64,000 nucleotides of DNA, from assembly GCF_964355755.1 (NCBI RefSeq), contig NC_092672.1:4340001-4404000 (forward strand), given 5' to 3'. Both the position numbers and the translations under genes were made by a program. The DNA comes from Antedon mediterranea. Taxonomy: Eukaryota > Echinodermata > Crinoidea > Comatulida > Antedonidae. This document shows positions 32,701 to 44,984 of the stretch, in pieces; the stretch's first letter is position 1, and every line of letters begins with the position of its first letter. The notes under the pieces were generated by a model. The model searched no databases, was not told where the DNA came from, and saw only the letters and a list, made by a program, of their open reading frames with translations.

Positions 32701-35700
32701 ATAGTCATTTTGGTATACTTGAGCACAGTGATAAAGAATAGGATAAACTTAACAATATACAACAAAAAACATTAATGTACGATCCCGTTTAACACTGTTC
32801 TCAACTATAGTCATTTTGGTATACTTGAGCACAGTGATAAAGAATAGGATAAACTTAATAATATACAACAAATAACATTAATGTACGATCCAGTTTACCA
32901 CTGTTCTCAACTATAGTCATTTTGGTATACTTGAGCACAGTGATAAAGAATAGGATAAACTTAACAATATACAACAAAAAACATTAATGTACGATCCCGT
33001 TTACCACTGTTCTCAACTATAGTCATTTTGGTATACTTGAGCACAATATACAACAAATAACATTAATGTACACGATTCTGTTTAACACTGTTCTCAACTA
33101 TAGTCATTTTCATATACTTGAGCACAGTGATAATATGAAAAACATAATAACACTATAATATTTGTAGATGAATGACGCGGACACATACATATGTTCATAA
33201 GTAATTGATATAAATTGACTTTTAAAAGTGGAATTAACACAAATGATTGTAGATAAATATGACGTGAATTGCACGTACACAATGTTGATGAGTAGTATAT
33301 TTATATAAATCGACTTTGAAAAGTGAAATAACATTAATATTTGTAGATGAATATGACGTGGACACGTACATATATTGATTAGTATATTGATATAAATCGA
33401 CTTTTAAAAGTCAAATTAACACTAATATTTGTAGATGAATATGACTTGGACACGATTTACATATGTTGATGAGTATATTGATATAAATCGACTTTTAAAA
33501 GTGAAATAACACTAATATTTGTAGATGAATATGACGTGGACACGTACGGTACATAATGTTGATGAGTATATTGATATAAATCGACTTTTAAAAGTGAAAT
33601 AACACTATTGATTGTAGATGAATATGACGTGGACAAGTACATTTATTGATGAGTATATTGATATAAATCGACTTTTAAAAGTGAAATAATCCTATTAGTT
33701 GTACACTATTGATCATATATGAATATGACGTGAATTGCACGTACATATGTTGATGAGTAGGCCTATATTGATATAATTGACTTCGAAAAGTGAAATAACA
33801 CTGATTTGTAAATGAATATGACGTGGACAAGTACATTTATTGATGAGTATATTGATAAATCGACTTTTAAAAGTGAAATAACACTAATATTTATAGATGA
33901 ATATGACGTGGACACGTACATATGTTGATGAGTATATTGATATAAATCGACTTTTAAAAGAGGAATTAACACTATTGATTGTAGACGTGAATTGCACGTA
34001 CATATGTTGATGAGTGTATTGATATAAATCGACTAAACGTTAAATAACACTATCTTGTACAAGTACCCTCACTTGCACTGATGAAGGGCTAGTGTTGCCC
34101 GAAAACTCTGCTAACTTTTCTGGCTGTTTTACTTTATCGTTTTGATTTAGCTTTTCGCTTCTTTTTTTGTATCTCCATTGAGACCACAGCATTGTTATTA
34201 TTTCAGTATTTTGCCTTTGGATTTACTAATATTAAAAGTGAAATAACACTAATGACTGTAGATGATATGACATTTATGTTGATGTATATATTTTTGTATA
34301 TATAATATGCACACGTACATACGTTGATAGGTATTGATATAAATAGATTTATAAAAGTACGGTAATAGACACTTTATTTGTAGATGAATACGACATGGAC
34401 AAGTTGTAATAAATTCTATCGTTATATCGTATGTTGATGAGTATTGATATAAATCGACTTTTTTAAAGTGGAATAACACTAAAATGTATAGATGGATAGG
34501 CCTCAACAAGTATTGTATTAAGCGGTACTGTATATTGATAGACTTCATACCTGTAATGTCAATGAAATCTGGCAACAAGAATTGTGTTTGATCCTCCTAA
34601 TAGTATTCTAATAATCTTGGTTTGTAAAGGAGGCATGAAAAATCTAAACGCATAGCCAGGGGAGGGGTTGGAGTTTCGAACAAACTTCCCTGTGCCCGTC
34701 CTACGGTTTTTGTGAACTTTTTAGTAGCGTGCAAACGCGACTCTACAGCTCACTATGTCGATCGGTCGGTCGGTAAACACCAACTCAAATTTGAGCACGC
34801 GACTGCAGCCATGTATAGGCCTATGGCCTGTTTATACTAGAAATCAGCAGTGAAAGTATATGTAAATAATATGTGTTAATATAGAATTAGTTTTTTTTAT
34901 TTAATAAATAGTATTAAAGTTGATCTTATTCTTTATCTGTGATTAATTATACTCAAATGACTATAGTTTAAAACAGTATTAAACGGCATCTTACATTAAT
35001 GTTATTTGCTGTTTATTCGAAGTTTATCCTATTCTTTATCACTGTGCTCAAATATACCAAAATGACTATAGTTGAGAACAGTGTTAAACTGGATCGTACA
35101 TTAATGTTATTTGTTGTATATTGTTAAGTTTATCCTATTCTTTATCACTGTGCTCAAGTATACCAAAATGACTATAGTTTAGAACAGGGTTAAACTGGAT
35201 CGTACACATTAATGTTATTTGTTGTATATTGTTAAGTTTATCCTATTCTTTATCACTGTGCTCAAGTATACCAAAATGACTATAGTCGAGAACAGTGTTA
35301 AACGGGATCATACATTAATGTTATTTGTTGTATAATGTTAAGTTTATCATATTCTTTATCACTGTTCTCAAGTATCCAAAATGACTATAGTTGAGAACAG
35401 TGTTAAACTGGATCGTACATTAATGCTATTTGTTGTATATTGTTAAGTTTATCCTATTCTTTATCACTGTGCTCAAGTATACCAAAATGACTATAGTCGA
35501 GAACAGTGTTAAACGGGATCGTACATTAATGTTATTTGTTGTATATTGTTAAGTTTATCCTATTCTTTATCACTGTGCTCAAGTATACCAAAATGACTAT
35601 AGTCGAGAACAGTGTTAAACGGGATCGTACATTAATGTACGTTTTTTGTTGTATATTGTTAAGTTTATCCTATTCTTTATCACTGTTCTCAAGTATACCA

Positions 35701-38700
35701 AAATGACTATAGTTGAGAACAGTGTTAAACTGGATCGTACATTAATGTTTTTTGTTGTATATTGTTAAGTTTATCCTATTCTTTATCACTGTTCTCAAGT
35801 ATACCAAAATGACTATAGTTGAGAACAGTGTTAAACTGGATCGTACATTAATGTTTTTTGTTGTATATTTTTAAGTTTATCCTATTCTTTATCACTGTGC
35901 TCAAGTATACCAAAATGACTATAGTTGAGAACAGTGTTAAACTGGATCGTACATTAATGTTTTTTGTTGTATATTGTTAAGTTTATCCTATTCTTTATCA
36001 CTGTTCTCAAGTATACCAAAATGACTATAGTTGAGAACAGTGTTAAACTGGATCATACATTAATGCTATTTGTTGTATATTATTAAGTTTATCCTATTCT
36101 TTATCACTGTGCTTAAGTATACCAAAATGACTATAGTTGAGAACAGTGTTAAACGGGATCGTACATTAATGTTTTTTGTTGTATATTATTAAGTTTATCC
36201 TATTCTTTATCACTGTGCTCAAGTATACCAAAATGACTATAGTCGAGAACAGTGTTAAACGGGATCATACCTTAATGCTATTTGTTGTATATTGTTAAGT
36301 TTATCCTATTCTTTATCACTGTGCTTAAGTAAACCAAAATGACTATAGTTGAGAACAGTGTTAAACGGGATCGTACATTAATGTTTTTTGTTGTATATTA
36401 TTAAGTTTATCCTATTCTTTATCACTGTGCTCAAGTATACCAAAATGACTATAGTCGAGAACAGTGTTAAACGGGATCATACCTTAATGCTATTTGTTGT
36501 ATATTATTAAGTTTATCCTATTCTTTATCACTGTGCTCAAGTATACCAAAATGACTATAGTTGAGAACAGTGTTAAACTGGATCATACCTTAATGTTTTT
36601 TGTTGTTTATTATTAAGTTTATCCTATTCTTTATCACTGTGCTTAAGTATACCAAAATGACTATAGTTGAGAACAGTGTTAAACTGGATCGTACATTAAT
36701 GTTATTTGTTGTATATTATTAAGTTTATCCTATTCTTTATCACTGTGCTCAAGTATACCAAAATGACTATAGTTGAGAACAGTGTTAAACTGGATCGTAC
36801 ATTAATGCTATTTGTTGTATATTATTAAGTTTATCCTATTCTTTATCACTGTGCTCAAGTATACCAAAATGACTATAGTTGAGAACAGTGTTAAACGGAA
36901 TCGTACATTAATGTTATATGTTGTATATTGTTAAGTTTATCCTATTCTTTATCACTGTGCTCAAGTATACTAAAATGACTATAGTTGAGAACAGTGTTTA
37001 ACTACATCGTACATTAATGTTATGTGTTGTATATTGTTAAGTTTATCCTATTCTTTATCACTGTGCTCAAGTATACCAAAATGACTATAGTTGAGAACAG
37101 TGTTAAACGGGATCATACATTAATTTTATTTGTTGTATAATGTTAAGTTTATCCTATTCTTTATCACTGTTCTCAAGTATCCAAAATGACTATAGTTGAG
37201 AACAGTGTTAAACTGGATCGTACATTAATGCTATTTGTTGTATATTGTTAAGTTTATCCTATTCTTTATCACTGTGCTCAAGTATACCAAAATGACTATA
37301 GTCGAGAACAGTGGTAAACTGGATCGTACATTAATTTTATCCTTTGCTTTACTGTGCTTTGATTTGATAAGCAAGTTTGGTTGCCCCGCCCCCATATGTT
37401 GCCTACTAAATTAGGATTCCCTAGCTTTTCTATAAAAATTGAAGTACCCACAATGCACGTTATACGGAATTCATAGTCTTGTAAAATACAGACACAATAG
37501 TTTTTATCGTATTGTTTTCATTTAAATATCACTAAGATTGTCTTAAACTACAAACAACTAAAATTAGTGAAGGTATGCAAGTGTTTCTAAATATTTATTA
37601 CTGGTAGTATTAATACAATTTGGATTATATCATTTTCCAGAAAGGTAGAAAAAAACATAAAATAGTTGAGAATTCTCAACTAGCCAGGATGGTATAGGAA
37701 ATATAGCTCCAGTCGAGCAGCAAAGTGCTCATTTAACCGTTAAAACGCTGTTTTTTAACTGCGCAGGTCACTGAGCATCGCCAAGTTACAGTGACTTCCG
37801 GTTCGCTTTTCACTTCGCGGCAAGCATTTTGCATGGGAATACCCTTACAAATCTGCTGCAATTTCCACCATCCGGGTTAAATTATATCTTTCTATATTTG
37901 GAAATTGTTACTCCTAATATGGAAGATTATTCCCGCCACAAAATTTTGGTATAAATAGCCCAGGAAAGGACGACAGAGCTTATTGAAGAAAAAAGTGCAG
38001 ATGGAGGTGTTTGTTGAGGTAGGCTACATGATTTATTTGTTTGGTTTCGTAGGGAATCCGGCACTTTTCTCATCAGCACGGAACCTTTATAAAAACTTAG
38101 TGGTTGGTTATTAGGTTATTAATCTATCTTTTCTGAAAGTTTAAGCTTGGTTCAGCTTGTGGGACGGATTCAATATCCGTTCAAAGCTGGGGATATATTC
38201 TAAGCAGACTCCATCTTGGATTCGTATGTTTAGTACAGGCCGTGTGGTTGAGTAATTTCAATCCTTCAAAATCACTATGTGCAATCCGTTTTTAAACCAG
38301 TTAATATACCAAAATATGTTATTAGTAGCTTTATTATTTTGGATTTGGTGCTAGTTTGGTAAATATTGCAATATAATTGTAGATTATTTGGTTGTAAAAA
38401 AATGTACCCAACTTGAAGTATTATCTAGGCCTAGGCTAGGCCTAGCCCATTTGACGGAAACCCAGTGCTATTTGTAGGCGGATAGAGAGGGCCGCAGGCT
38501 AGTTTTTAGTGGCATATCGCCGACTTATTATAATCAATGTGAAGCCATATTATTATTATGTTTAAAATGTTGAATCTATATCCACTGGATTATCGATATA
38601 TATCGTCGGATATTTAAAGAAAGGCCTAAGCCTAGACCTTTTTATTTAATTAATTTAGGACTATATTACGGGAAATTCTTTGCCAAAGAAAAGAAAATAC

Positions 38701-41700
38701 GTTGTGGCTGTTGGAGGTTTGTAAATATATGACAATAATGTAGCCTAGGCTAGGAAGGACTGTAGGTAGGATGAGGTAATTTGGATGGTCGTACATATGA
38801 TATTTATATATACAGTATTGTGTATAGTAGTGATCATGGCGACAAAATTTAGGATGACTAAAGTTGACATTAAAATTAATTAACTATGAATAGCTCATTA
38901 TTGGTGTTTTTTTTTTCTTTCAGGTTTCTAAGAATAAACTATCCGACTTGTGATTCATCTTATGAATATGCTATTTAAATGTTATTGACATTTTTTTTGC
39001 TGCATTTTGTAATTCCGCACTACTTGCTTTATCGCGATTCCAAGATGGCGGCAATTCAAATTTTGATTTGGTAATAATTCGCGAGGTCAACCACTTTGCT
39101 GCCCGACTTATGTATGTAAACTCTTGTGTTTCGCTATTAAAGAGGTACTCTCAACTTTTTGTTGAAAAACCAATGGATATAATAATGGTGTTATTGACAC
39201 ACACATTTAAAAGATGCGATTTATTGTCTGTGTGTTTACATTTTTAATATATTTTTTGGAAGTGAAATACTTTTATTTTAATATACCTTTAAATACACGC
39301 CCTCCCCTTGAAATGAATATCATATCGCCCCCCCCCCCCCCCCCCAGGACATGGTTTGTAATTATTTATTGACTTCCATGATCTACAATTGACCATCCCC
39401 TGGGGGGCTGGTTATTTGAATAAATACTGTAATAATTAATACAAAATGTACTTTATTTTTACTAGCCTGGATACCCTCAAGCAATGAAGCCAACGGACCA
39501 GGTTATAAGTGGGATGACGGACCTGATTCAGACCCTGAAGACGACGATAACGCGCAAGAAAAAGTTGAACAACTGCCAACTAACGTCCAATTCACACCTG
39601 TTCCTGGCTATGAAAGTATCATGTTTAATGATGGTAAATTTTGTTTACATTTAAAATTTATAAATTTTTCTCTTTTATTTAGATCATGTATTATATTCTA
39701 TTAGTAAATACTAAAAGTTTGCAGTTTTATAATATGTCCAGCAATTTTACAATTCCAATCGAGAAATTACCTCTAATTATCCATGCAAATAAAGTCTTTA
39801 TCCTATTAACATGTCATCTTATTAACATGACAGCCATTTGGTTATCCATGAAAATTAAAAGGCTACTGGGTTATATTATGGTGCAGGTTCCCTAAAGCTC
39901 TGTCTACACTATCAAACTTTATGTGACAAATAAATGTGATGTGTCCATATATCCGTCCTTTACGCCTTTATAGCCAACTTCATACATTTGATAAACTCGC
40001 AGCAAAAAAGATAGGAAACTGTAGAGTTAAAGTATCATTGTGCAATTAATGCTTCCTTTTTAAAAATGAATTTTTACTAGTTTAATTTTATGATAAAAGC
40101 TTTTAATGTATTTTGTTGTAATCTTCTGAATTTGTATAGTATTTCTATTTTTTATATTTCATGCCAGTTTCAAATGCATTTCTATTTTATATTACTATGG
40201 ACAATAAAATAATCAGTATCAGTATGGGCAAAATGTCATATCACTACCATATTTAGGCACGTCACCACACTTTTTTTGTCAAACTAATTTGAGAGGATCA
40301 GCTACATCTATGTTCTACAGGCCCTTGTTACTCCACATTCCATGTGTGCATTTTTTTACATTCTATATTATTCTTTTCCTCAGTGTCTGCCCCTCCACCT
40401 GCATATCAGCCTCCACCTCCCGAAAAAAGACCAGAAGAAGTTTTTCAGAGGTACATATGTGACACTTATTTGATCTTTTGCCGTATATAATGCAATGTAT
40501 TGCCATTTTAATAGCAATTTCAATTTGTTTTCCATTTATTTAGTACTGGAGCTATTGGAGAGGAAGAGGTTCGCAATGCTATTATAGAGTTTGTTGCGCA
40601 AAACTGTTGCTATGGAGCTAAACCAGCAAGAGAGATGACCTTTGAAAAAATTCTGCCCTCTAGTGCCCTGCATGTAAGTGAGAACGTCAACTAGCTCTGT
40701 ACTTAAACTCTACATATGCGCATTATTGAACAACTAGTACAGTACTTAAATAATATAAACGTCTGCAAAAAGTTTACAAAATTCTATCAATTCTAACTAC
40801 AGTATTGCTTTTATCAAATATTTCTATTCAATTACAGTAATTATTTTGTGTATTTATGTATTTTCTACACAGTATAAACTTGAAACCCACACCGAGGGGC
40901 GCACAACAAAACGTGAACACGTGCCGTACCGAGGAGGCATGGTAGATGGACCCCAAATGGGTATCCCACCATTACCATGGTCTATGCACTGTCAGCCTGA
41001 TAACTTGTTTATGGATCACACCAAGACTATGGAGGTACCTCATACATCTGATGTTAGGGTAAGCTTGACCATTTTTTTATATTAGATAGTTTTAATATGC
41101 ATAATTTAATCAATATTACAAGAATTAAGAATATATTCGGTAATAGAATATATTTTTTTCATTTATATATATCTTTATACTTTTATTGACAGGTATAGAC
41201 AATACAGTATAACCTTTCATTTGGGACACCACTACTCAGCTCAGGGGACACCTCTGTTCAGGGACAACTCTATTCAGGGAACACCTCTATTATAATTCAG
41301 AGGAAAACTCTATTCAGGGAACACCTCTATTCAGGGGACAACTCTATTTAGGGGACACCTCTATTCAGGGGACACCTCTATTCAGGGGACACCTCTATTC
41401 AGGGGACACCTCTATTCAGGGGACACCTCTATTCAGGGGACACCTCTATTCAGGGGACACCTCTATTCAGGGGACACCTCTATTCAGGGGACACCTCTAT
41501 TTAGGGGACACTTATATTCAGGGGACACTTATATTCAGGGGACACCTCTATTTAGGGGACTATTTAGGGAGCACTCCTATTAAGAGGAGGGTGTCCCATT
41601 AACAGATGTTCTACTGTATACAGATTCAGTTTCTATTTATGTTCAAGTATGACTTTATGTCCTATAACTGTGACAAAATAAATTCATTAAAATAAACTAT

Positions 41701-44143
41701 TTGAACATCTATTTGATTTAATTTTTTTCTAAATTTATTTTGTCTTATAATGTCAGGAATGTCACAACTGCTTTGCAAGAGGTTTTGTCAGATGTGGCCG
41801 TTGCCATGGAAGAGGTCGGGTATGTTGATTTCCAATACAACGAAACTTTTAAAATAAAACAACTATTATTTCTTCATTTGATCCTAATATTTATGCTAGT
41901 AATTATATGAAACAAAAATAAGGTTAGTTTTTAAATCATGTAAAATTTTCTCTTTTTGTGATTTAGGTTCGATGTAGTACATGCAGCGGATCAGGTAGAA
42001 CACATGAACACCGGGATGGAGAGACGGTATCGGAGACATGCCATACATGTCATGGGTCTGGGAAAAATAGGTAAGCCGACATTTAATGATATAGTTTAAT
42101 ATTTTACAATGCTAGCAAATTATCAAACAATATCTATTATTTAACAAAATCTGCTTTTGTTACTTAGGTCTTGGGTAACATGCGATAATGCACAGTATTA
42201 TAATTTAACAAATATATATTACATTTTTTTAAAATTTTATTAGGTGTTTTCGATGTGGCGGAGATGGACGAATCACGTGCCCAGTGTGTGAAGGTTTTAG
42301 GCAGCTACGATTCTTCATTAAACTGTTTGTTAAATAGTAAGATTTTGTTTGATATGCATAAGAACTCTTAATAATGTCAAATATTTAAATATACTTACAG
42401 TCTGTGTACACTATCAAAATAGTTTGACAAAAAAAGTGTGATGTGCCCAAATATTTTAGTGATATGACATCATCACATTTTTTCAAGTTTGCAGACTCTG
42501 TAGACAGAGCTTTATAATCTGTGTTCATATTAATTTCCACTGAACTGTAATATCTAAATTGAGATTTTGTGGGGACAAATCTGTACTGTGTCCTAATTAT
42601 GCAGTAGCGTATTTATTATTTTTTCCTTAGTACCAACCATGTTGATGATTATATTTATGAAACCACTGACTTACCTGACGAACTGATACGCGATGTGCAG
42701 GGGCAAACGTTGTTTGAGCAGACTTTAGCCTATGTGAGTTTTTTTAAGGATTTTCCTAAAATGATCATCTTTGGAACTTACTGATAAGCCTACCCTTGGC
42801 ATACAATTACCCATATTTCTATGAGATATGGGATCTCTATAGGTTTTTCAATACATTAATCTAGACTTTACTGGACTGTATTGTTTTTATTCGTACTGTG
42901 TCCTCCTAGCCTAGAGATAGACTTCCAAAGGTTCTTGACAACCTTAGCCCAAGAACACAGTATCGCTTGGTTCGCACTACATAATGTAACGACGTAGATG
43001 CAACTCAAGCGAGTTGACCAATAACAAGCGACAGTTTGAATAATTCATCGCTTGTGATTGGTCAAATACCTTACGTTCCATTGCGTCTGTTGTGGGAACC
43101 AAGCATTATTTATTTTATTTTATTAACCATCTTTAAAGAGAATCATCCGTGCAGGTCTTCATTAAAACAGAACAGAAAGGGGTCCTCTGTCTATTGGAAG
43201 AAAGTTGGATAGCCGAGTGGTTAGGACACTGTCATACAGATAGACCCGGGTTCAATTCCCGACAACTCCCAGTCCACTCAGCTGTAAATGAGTACCTAGT
43301 TGAAAATACTAAGGAGAAAAAAAGGCGGCGTGGAAAGGAACTGGCCACCCTACCACATAATGCCAAGGCTTAGTACAATGAGCTCCTAACAGCTCATTCC
43401 CCTACGTTCAGAATGAACACGGCACTCACCTTTACCTTACCTGTCTACTGAAATAAAATACATAAAATTATTTTAGCTTTTATAAGAGATAATAACCTTT
43501 GACCTGTTAATTGTTAATTTTGCAGGTTTGGCCAATCTCACAATACGCTCAACCCGAGATCAACCAGAACTCCATTCGTATTGTAGAGACACATCGTTCT
43601 GCTTGGCCGAATGAAAAACAACTTCAGCAGGTACACTATTAACTTATTCTTTTGGAATTGTAACAGAATTTGAACCAATAGATAAAAAATATTATTGCAA
43701 TCCTATCCTGTCTTTACTTTACCTAACCTCTTCGGGCCTCGTTCGTTCTATCAGTGGCGATTTCTTTTGCTTCGTTCCATGTCTTCCATCCTAGTTATTC
43801 TCTCTCTGTTTCTCTGTCCTCCACCATGTTGTTTTGGGACTTCCACATTTCTCCTGCCTTCTGGTTTGCTGTCATACACTGGCAATTGTTTTCCATTCTC
43901 ATCACATGGCCAATCCATTTCCATCTTTTGAACTTGGTCTTAATCCTATCACAGTTTCTAGTTTCTTTTGTAATTGGCATTATTTTGTTATTTCAGCGTC
44001 ACAACCTGCGGGCTGTCCCAGTGAGTGAGGTACACTACAAATGGAACGATGATGCTTCTCGCTTCTGGGTTTATGGCTTTGAGAACACTGTTTATTGCCC
44101 AGATTATCCTCAGACCTGCTGCTGGGGGTGTAATATCATTTAA
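29738..44143 (+). CDS. SSUH2: SSUH2-like protein 1 with proline-rich N terminus
   Basis: There are eleven coding exons: 29738-30254, 39466-39633, 40384-40450, 40544-40673, 40873-41058, 41757-41819, 41967-42070, 42244-42336, 42631-42733, 43526-43630 and 43997-44143. They are in phase and give 560 residues. Exon 1 (residues 1-172) is a Pro/Gly/Tyr/Gln-rich low-complexity tract of about six 20-residue repeats ([19 protein letters not shown]). The conserved SSUH2 region follows: [39 protein letters not shown], then six CxxC zinc-binding motifs of DnaJ zinc-finger type ([46 protein letters not shown]). The C terminus is [26 protein letters not shown]. The final CNII resembles a CaaX box. The link from exon 1 to exon 2 across 9.2 kb rests on matching phase 1 and on the same junction in paralog 2. 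Family function is poorly known. Confidence 0.85.
30633..31264. mobile_element. 632-bp element with imperfect inverted ends
   Basis: The left end is TAAAGACCCCTTCCCTGC. The right end, reverse complemented, reads TAAAGCCCCATTCCCTAC. GATT flanks both sides and may be a short target duplication. The contents include a ribbon of CpG-containing words, but no transposase. It lies in SSUH2-1 intron 1. Confidence 0.6.
31672..33135 (+). repeat. 106-bp satellite array, forward arm
   Basis: About 14 tandem units, very alike. Each has the palindrome ACATTAATGT, then GTTTAACACTGTTCTCAACT, ATAGTCATTTTGGTATACTT and GATAAAGAATAGGATAAACT. Units vary at a few fixed sites (CCCG/CCAG, GAGCAC/GAGAAC), suggesting amplification of subtypes. 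Confidence 0.95.
33140..34060 (+). repeat. 87-bp satellite array
   Basis: About ten units that include GATGAATATGACGTGGACAC, TTGATGAGTATATTGATATA, and AATCGACTTTTAAAAGTG with its internal CTTTTAAAAG palindrome. They are more diverged than the 106-bp units. Three degraded units continue at 34236-34520. Confidence 0.85.
34056..34235 (+). mobile_element. Penelope-like or other retroelement fragment inside the 87-bp array
   Basis: A segment unlike the satellite interrupts a unit. It has a short frame reading [18 protein letters not shown] to a stop, followed by T-rich sequence. At the nucleotide level CTGATGA (34078-34084), a GGGC/GCCC stem and GAAA (34101-34104) resemble a hammerhead ribozyme core, as found in Penelope-like elements. 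An extra A next to the stem and no clear cleavage site make that doubtful. Confidence 0.4.
34930..37337 (-). repeat. 106-bp satellite array, inverted arm
   Basis: About 23 units with the same sequence as the 31672-33135 array, but in the opposite orientation (TATAGTTGAGAACAGTGTTA). Both the GAGCAC and the GAGAAC subtypes are present in both arms. Confidence 0.95.
37950..37957 (+). promoter_or_regulatory. TATA box, possible alternative SSUH2-1 promoter
   Basis: TATAAATA followed by GCCC lies in a comparatively GC-rich patch 1.5 kb before SSUH2-1 exon 2. About 60 bp further on is a possible donor (GTAGGC near 38016). A transcript starting here would skip the proline-rich exon and could begin at the in-frame Met at 39621. 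This is inference only. Confidence 0.3.
39331..39348 (+). repeat. Poly-C tract
   Basis: A run of about 18 C in SSUH2-1 intron 1, likely length-variable. Confidence 0.7.
39893..40295. mobile_element. Hairpin MITE, family M1, split by a LINE tail (SSUH2-1 intron 2)
   Basis: The left half ends in GTGTCCATATAT at about 39950 and the right half resumes GGGCAAAATGTCATATC at about 40226. The 275 bp between are a plus-strand LINE 3' end. They encode [17 protein letters not shown] and a stop, and end GGACAATAAAAT plus a CAGTAT repeat. The insertion therefore postdates this MITE copy. Confidence 0.75.
41215..41590 (+). repeat. 17-bp minisatellite in SSUH2-1 intron 5
   Basis: About 20 copies of AGGGGACACCTCTATTC, most homogeneous in the middle and degraded at both ends. 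Confidence 0.9.
42396..42514. mobile_element. Hairpin MITE, family M1, shortened (SSUH2-1 intron 8)
   Basis: It runs from TCTGTGTACACTATC to GTAGACAGAGCTTTA and lacks part of the middle. Confidence 0.75.
42965..43104. mobile_element. 140-bp hairpin element, family M3 (SSUH2-1 intron 9)
   Basis: The ends GCTTGGTTCGCAC and GTGGGAACCAAGC are inverted. An inner pair, AGTTGACCAATAACAAGCGA and TCGCTTGTGATTGGTCAA, extends the hairpin. The small hairpin at 23258-23335 shares the inner pair. Confidence 0.7.
43193..43441 (+). mobile_element. tRNA-derived SINE (SSUH2-1 intron 9)
   Basis: The tRNA-like head has A box TAGCCGAGTGGTTAGGAC and B box GGTTCAATTCC (43249-43259). A roughly 150-bp body follows, and the tail has repeated CTTTACC/CTTACC. 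Confidence 0.75.
43680..43985 (-). mobile_element. LINE C-terminal fragment (SSUH2-1 intron 10)
   Basis: The minus strand encodes [13 protein letters not shown], the conserved tail seen in RTE/R-type reverse transcriptases. After a frame change it continues [19 protein letters not shown]. It is truncated and frameshifted. Confidence 0.65.
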
Positions 44144-44984
44144 GTATACTACTTAGATTTTAGTGATGCACCATGAATTACTAAACATCTAGGCCATAGC
44201 ACGTTAATGTAAACTTAAATCATCTTAGGGCCTTGATGGAAAGTTTTGTCCCGATTTACCTTGTAAATATGGCGGCCTCTGGAGTTATCAAAGTCGCTTA
44301 TTAAATGCTCAAATTTTAAAATGCATATTCAAATGTGACAAAATGCTAGTATTACTTTTGTGGGTGCTTTTTTGTTATATCTGTGGGTTCTATTTTCACA
44401 ATGGTTGTTATTTGAGGGACCCCTTCCCACCAGGTTGATGTTAAATATAATATAACAAAATGTATGCATATAAACTAAAGCAAATTGGTACTGTATTGAA
44501 TATAAAATTTGAAATTTTAAAAATAAAAATCTCCTATCTCCATTTTATTTTCCAAAATGCTAATAAAACCAAAAATCTAGCACATTTAGTCTTAAAATTG
44601 CCCATTAAATAGTGCTGTGTGTTTTATGATGCCATAAGTGAGACATTAGATGTTAAACAAGTTGATGTTGTATACTGCTCAAACCATAGAGTAATTAATT
44701 ACTGACTAATCCCTCCATTTCAACCATCTGTTTATTAATTGTTGTTCTTCTATGAAGGACTATAATAAGTGTGGCCGCAGTCTGTAAAAAGTTATGCTTA
44801 TAAAAATTGTCTATTATATAATGAATTATATACATTAATATGCATTATTAATATTAATACCAAACTATGGTTTCTATGTTACCTATAAATAATAGAGCAT
44901 CAATAATTTCTGATCTTGTATTAGTATATTATCATAAAGAAATACATTTTGGCACACATGGCGTGTCATACCTACTACTGTATA

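Larger units (their letters stand above)
31371..37685. mobile_element. 6.3-kb structure bounded by 25-bp inverted repeats, with inverted satellite arms
   Basis: Positions 31371-31395 and 37661-37685 are perfect reverse complements (GGCTAGTTGAGAATTCTC at the outer edge). Similarity continues weakly outward (TATACCA at both ends). Inside are a forward 106-bp array (31672-33135), an 87-bp array (33140-34570) with a foreign fragment, a 350-bp unique stretch, and the 106-bp array again in inverse orientation (34930-37337). No protein-coding frame is seen. It fills two thirds of SSUH2-1 intron 1. It could be a non-autonomous DNA transposon carrying amplified satellites. No clear target duplication was found. 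Confidence 0.6.

Noticed and set aside
31672-37337. Regularly spaced repeats as a CRISPR array
   Set aside because: Units are contiguous 106-bp tandem repeats with no unique spacers, and this is an animal intron.
37990-38016. Short alternative coding exon ATGGAGGTG... before SSUH2-1 exon 2
   Set aside because: Its donor leaves phase 0, whereas exon 2 needs phase 1, so it would read out of frame. It can only be a non-coding leader.
43149-43373. 74-codon open frame in SSUH2-1 intron 9
   Set aside because: It lies across a tRNA-derived SINE, and the frame reflects the SINE head and body.
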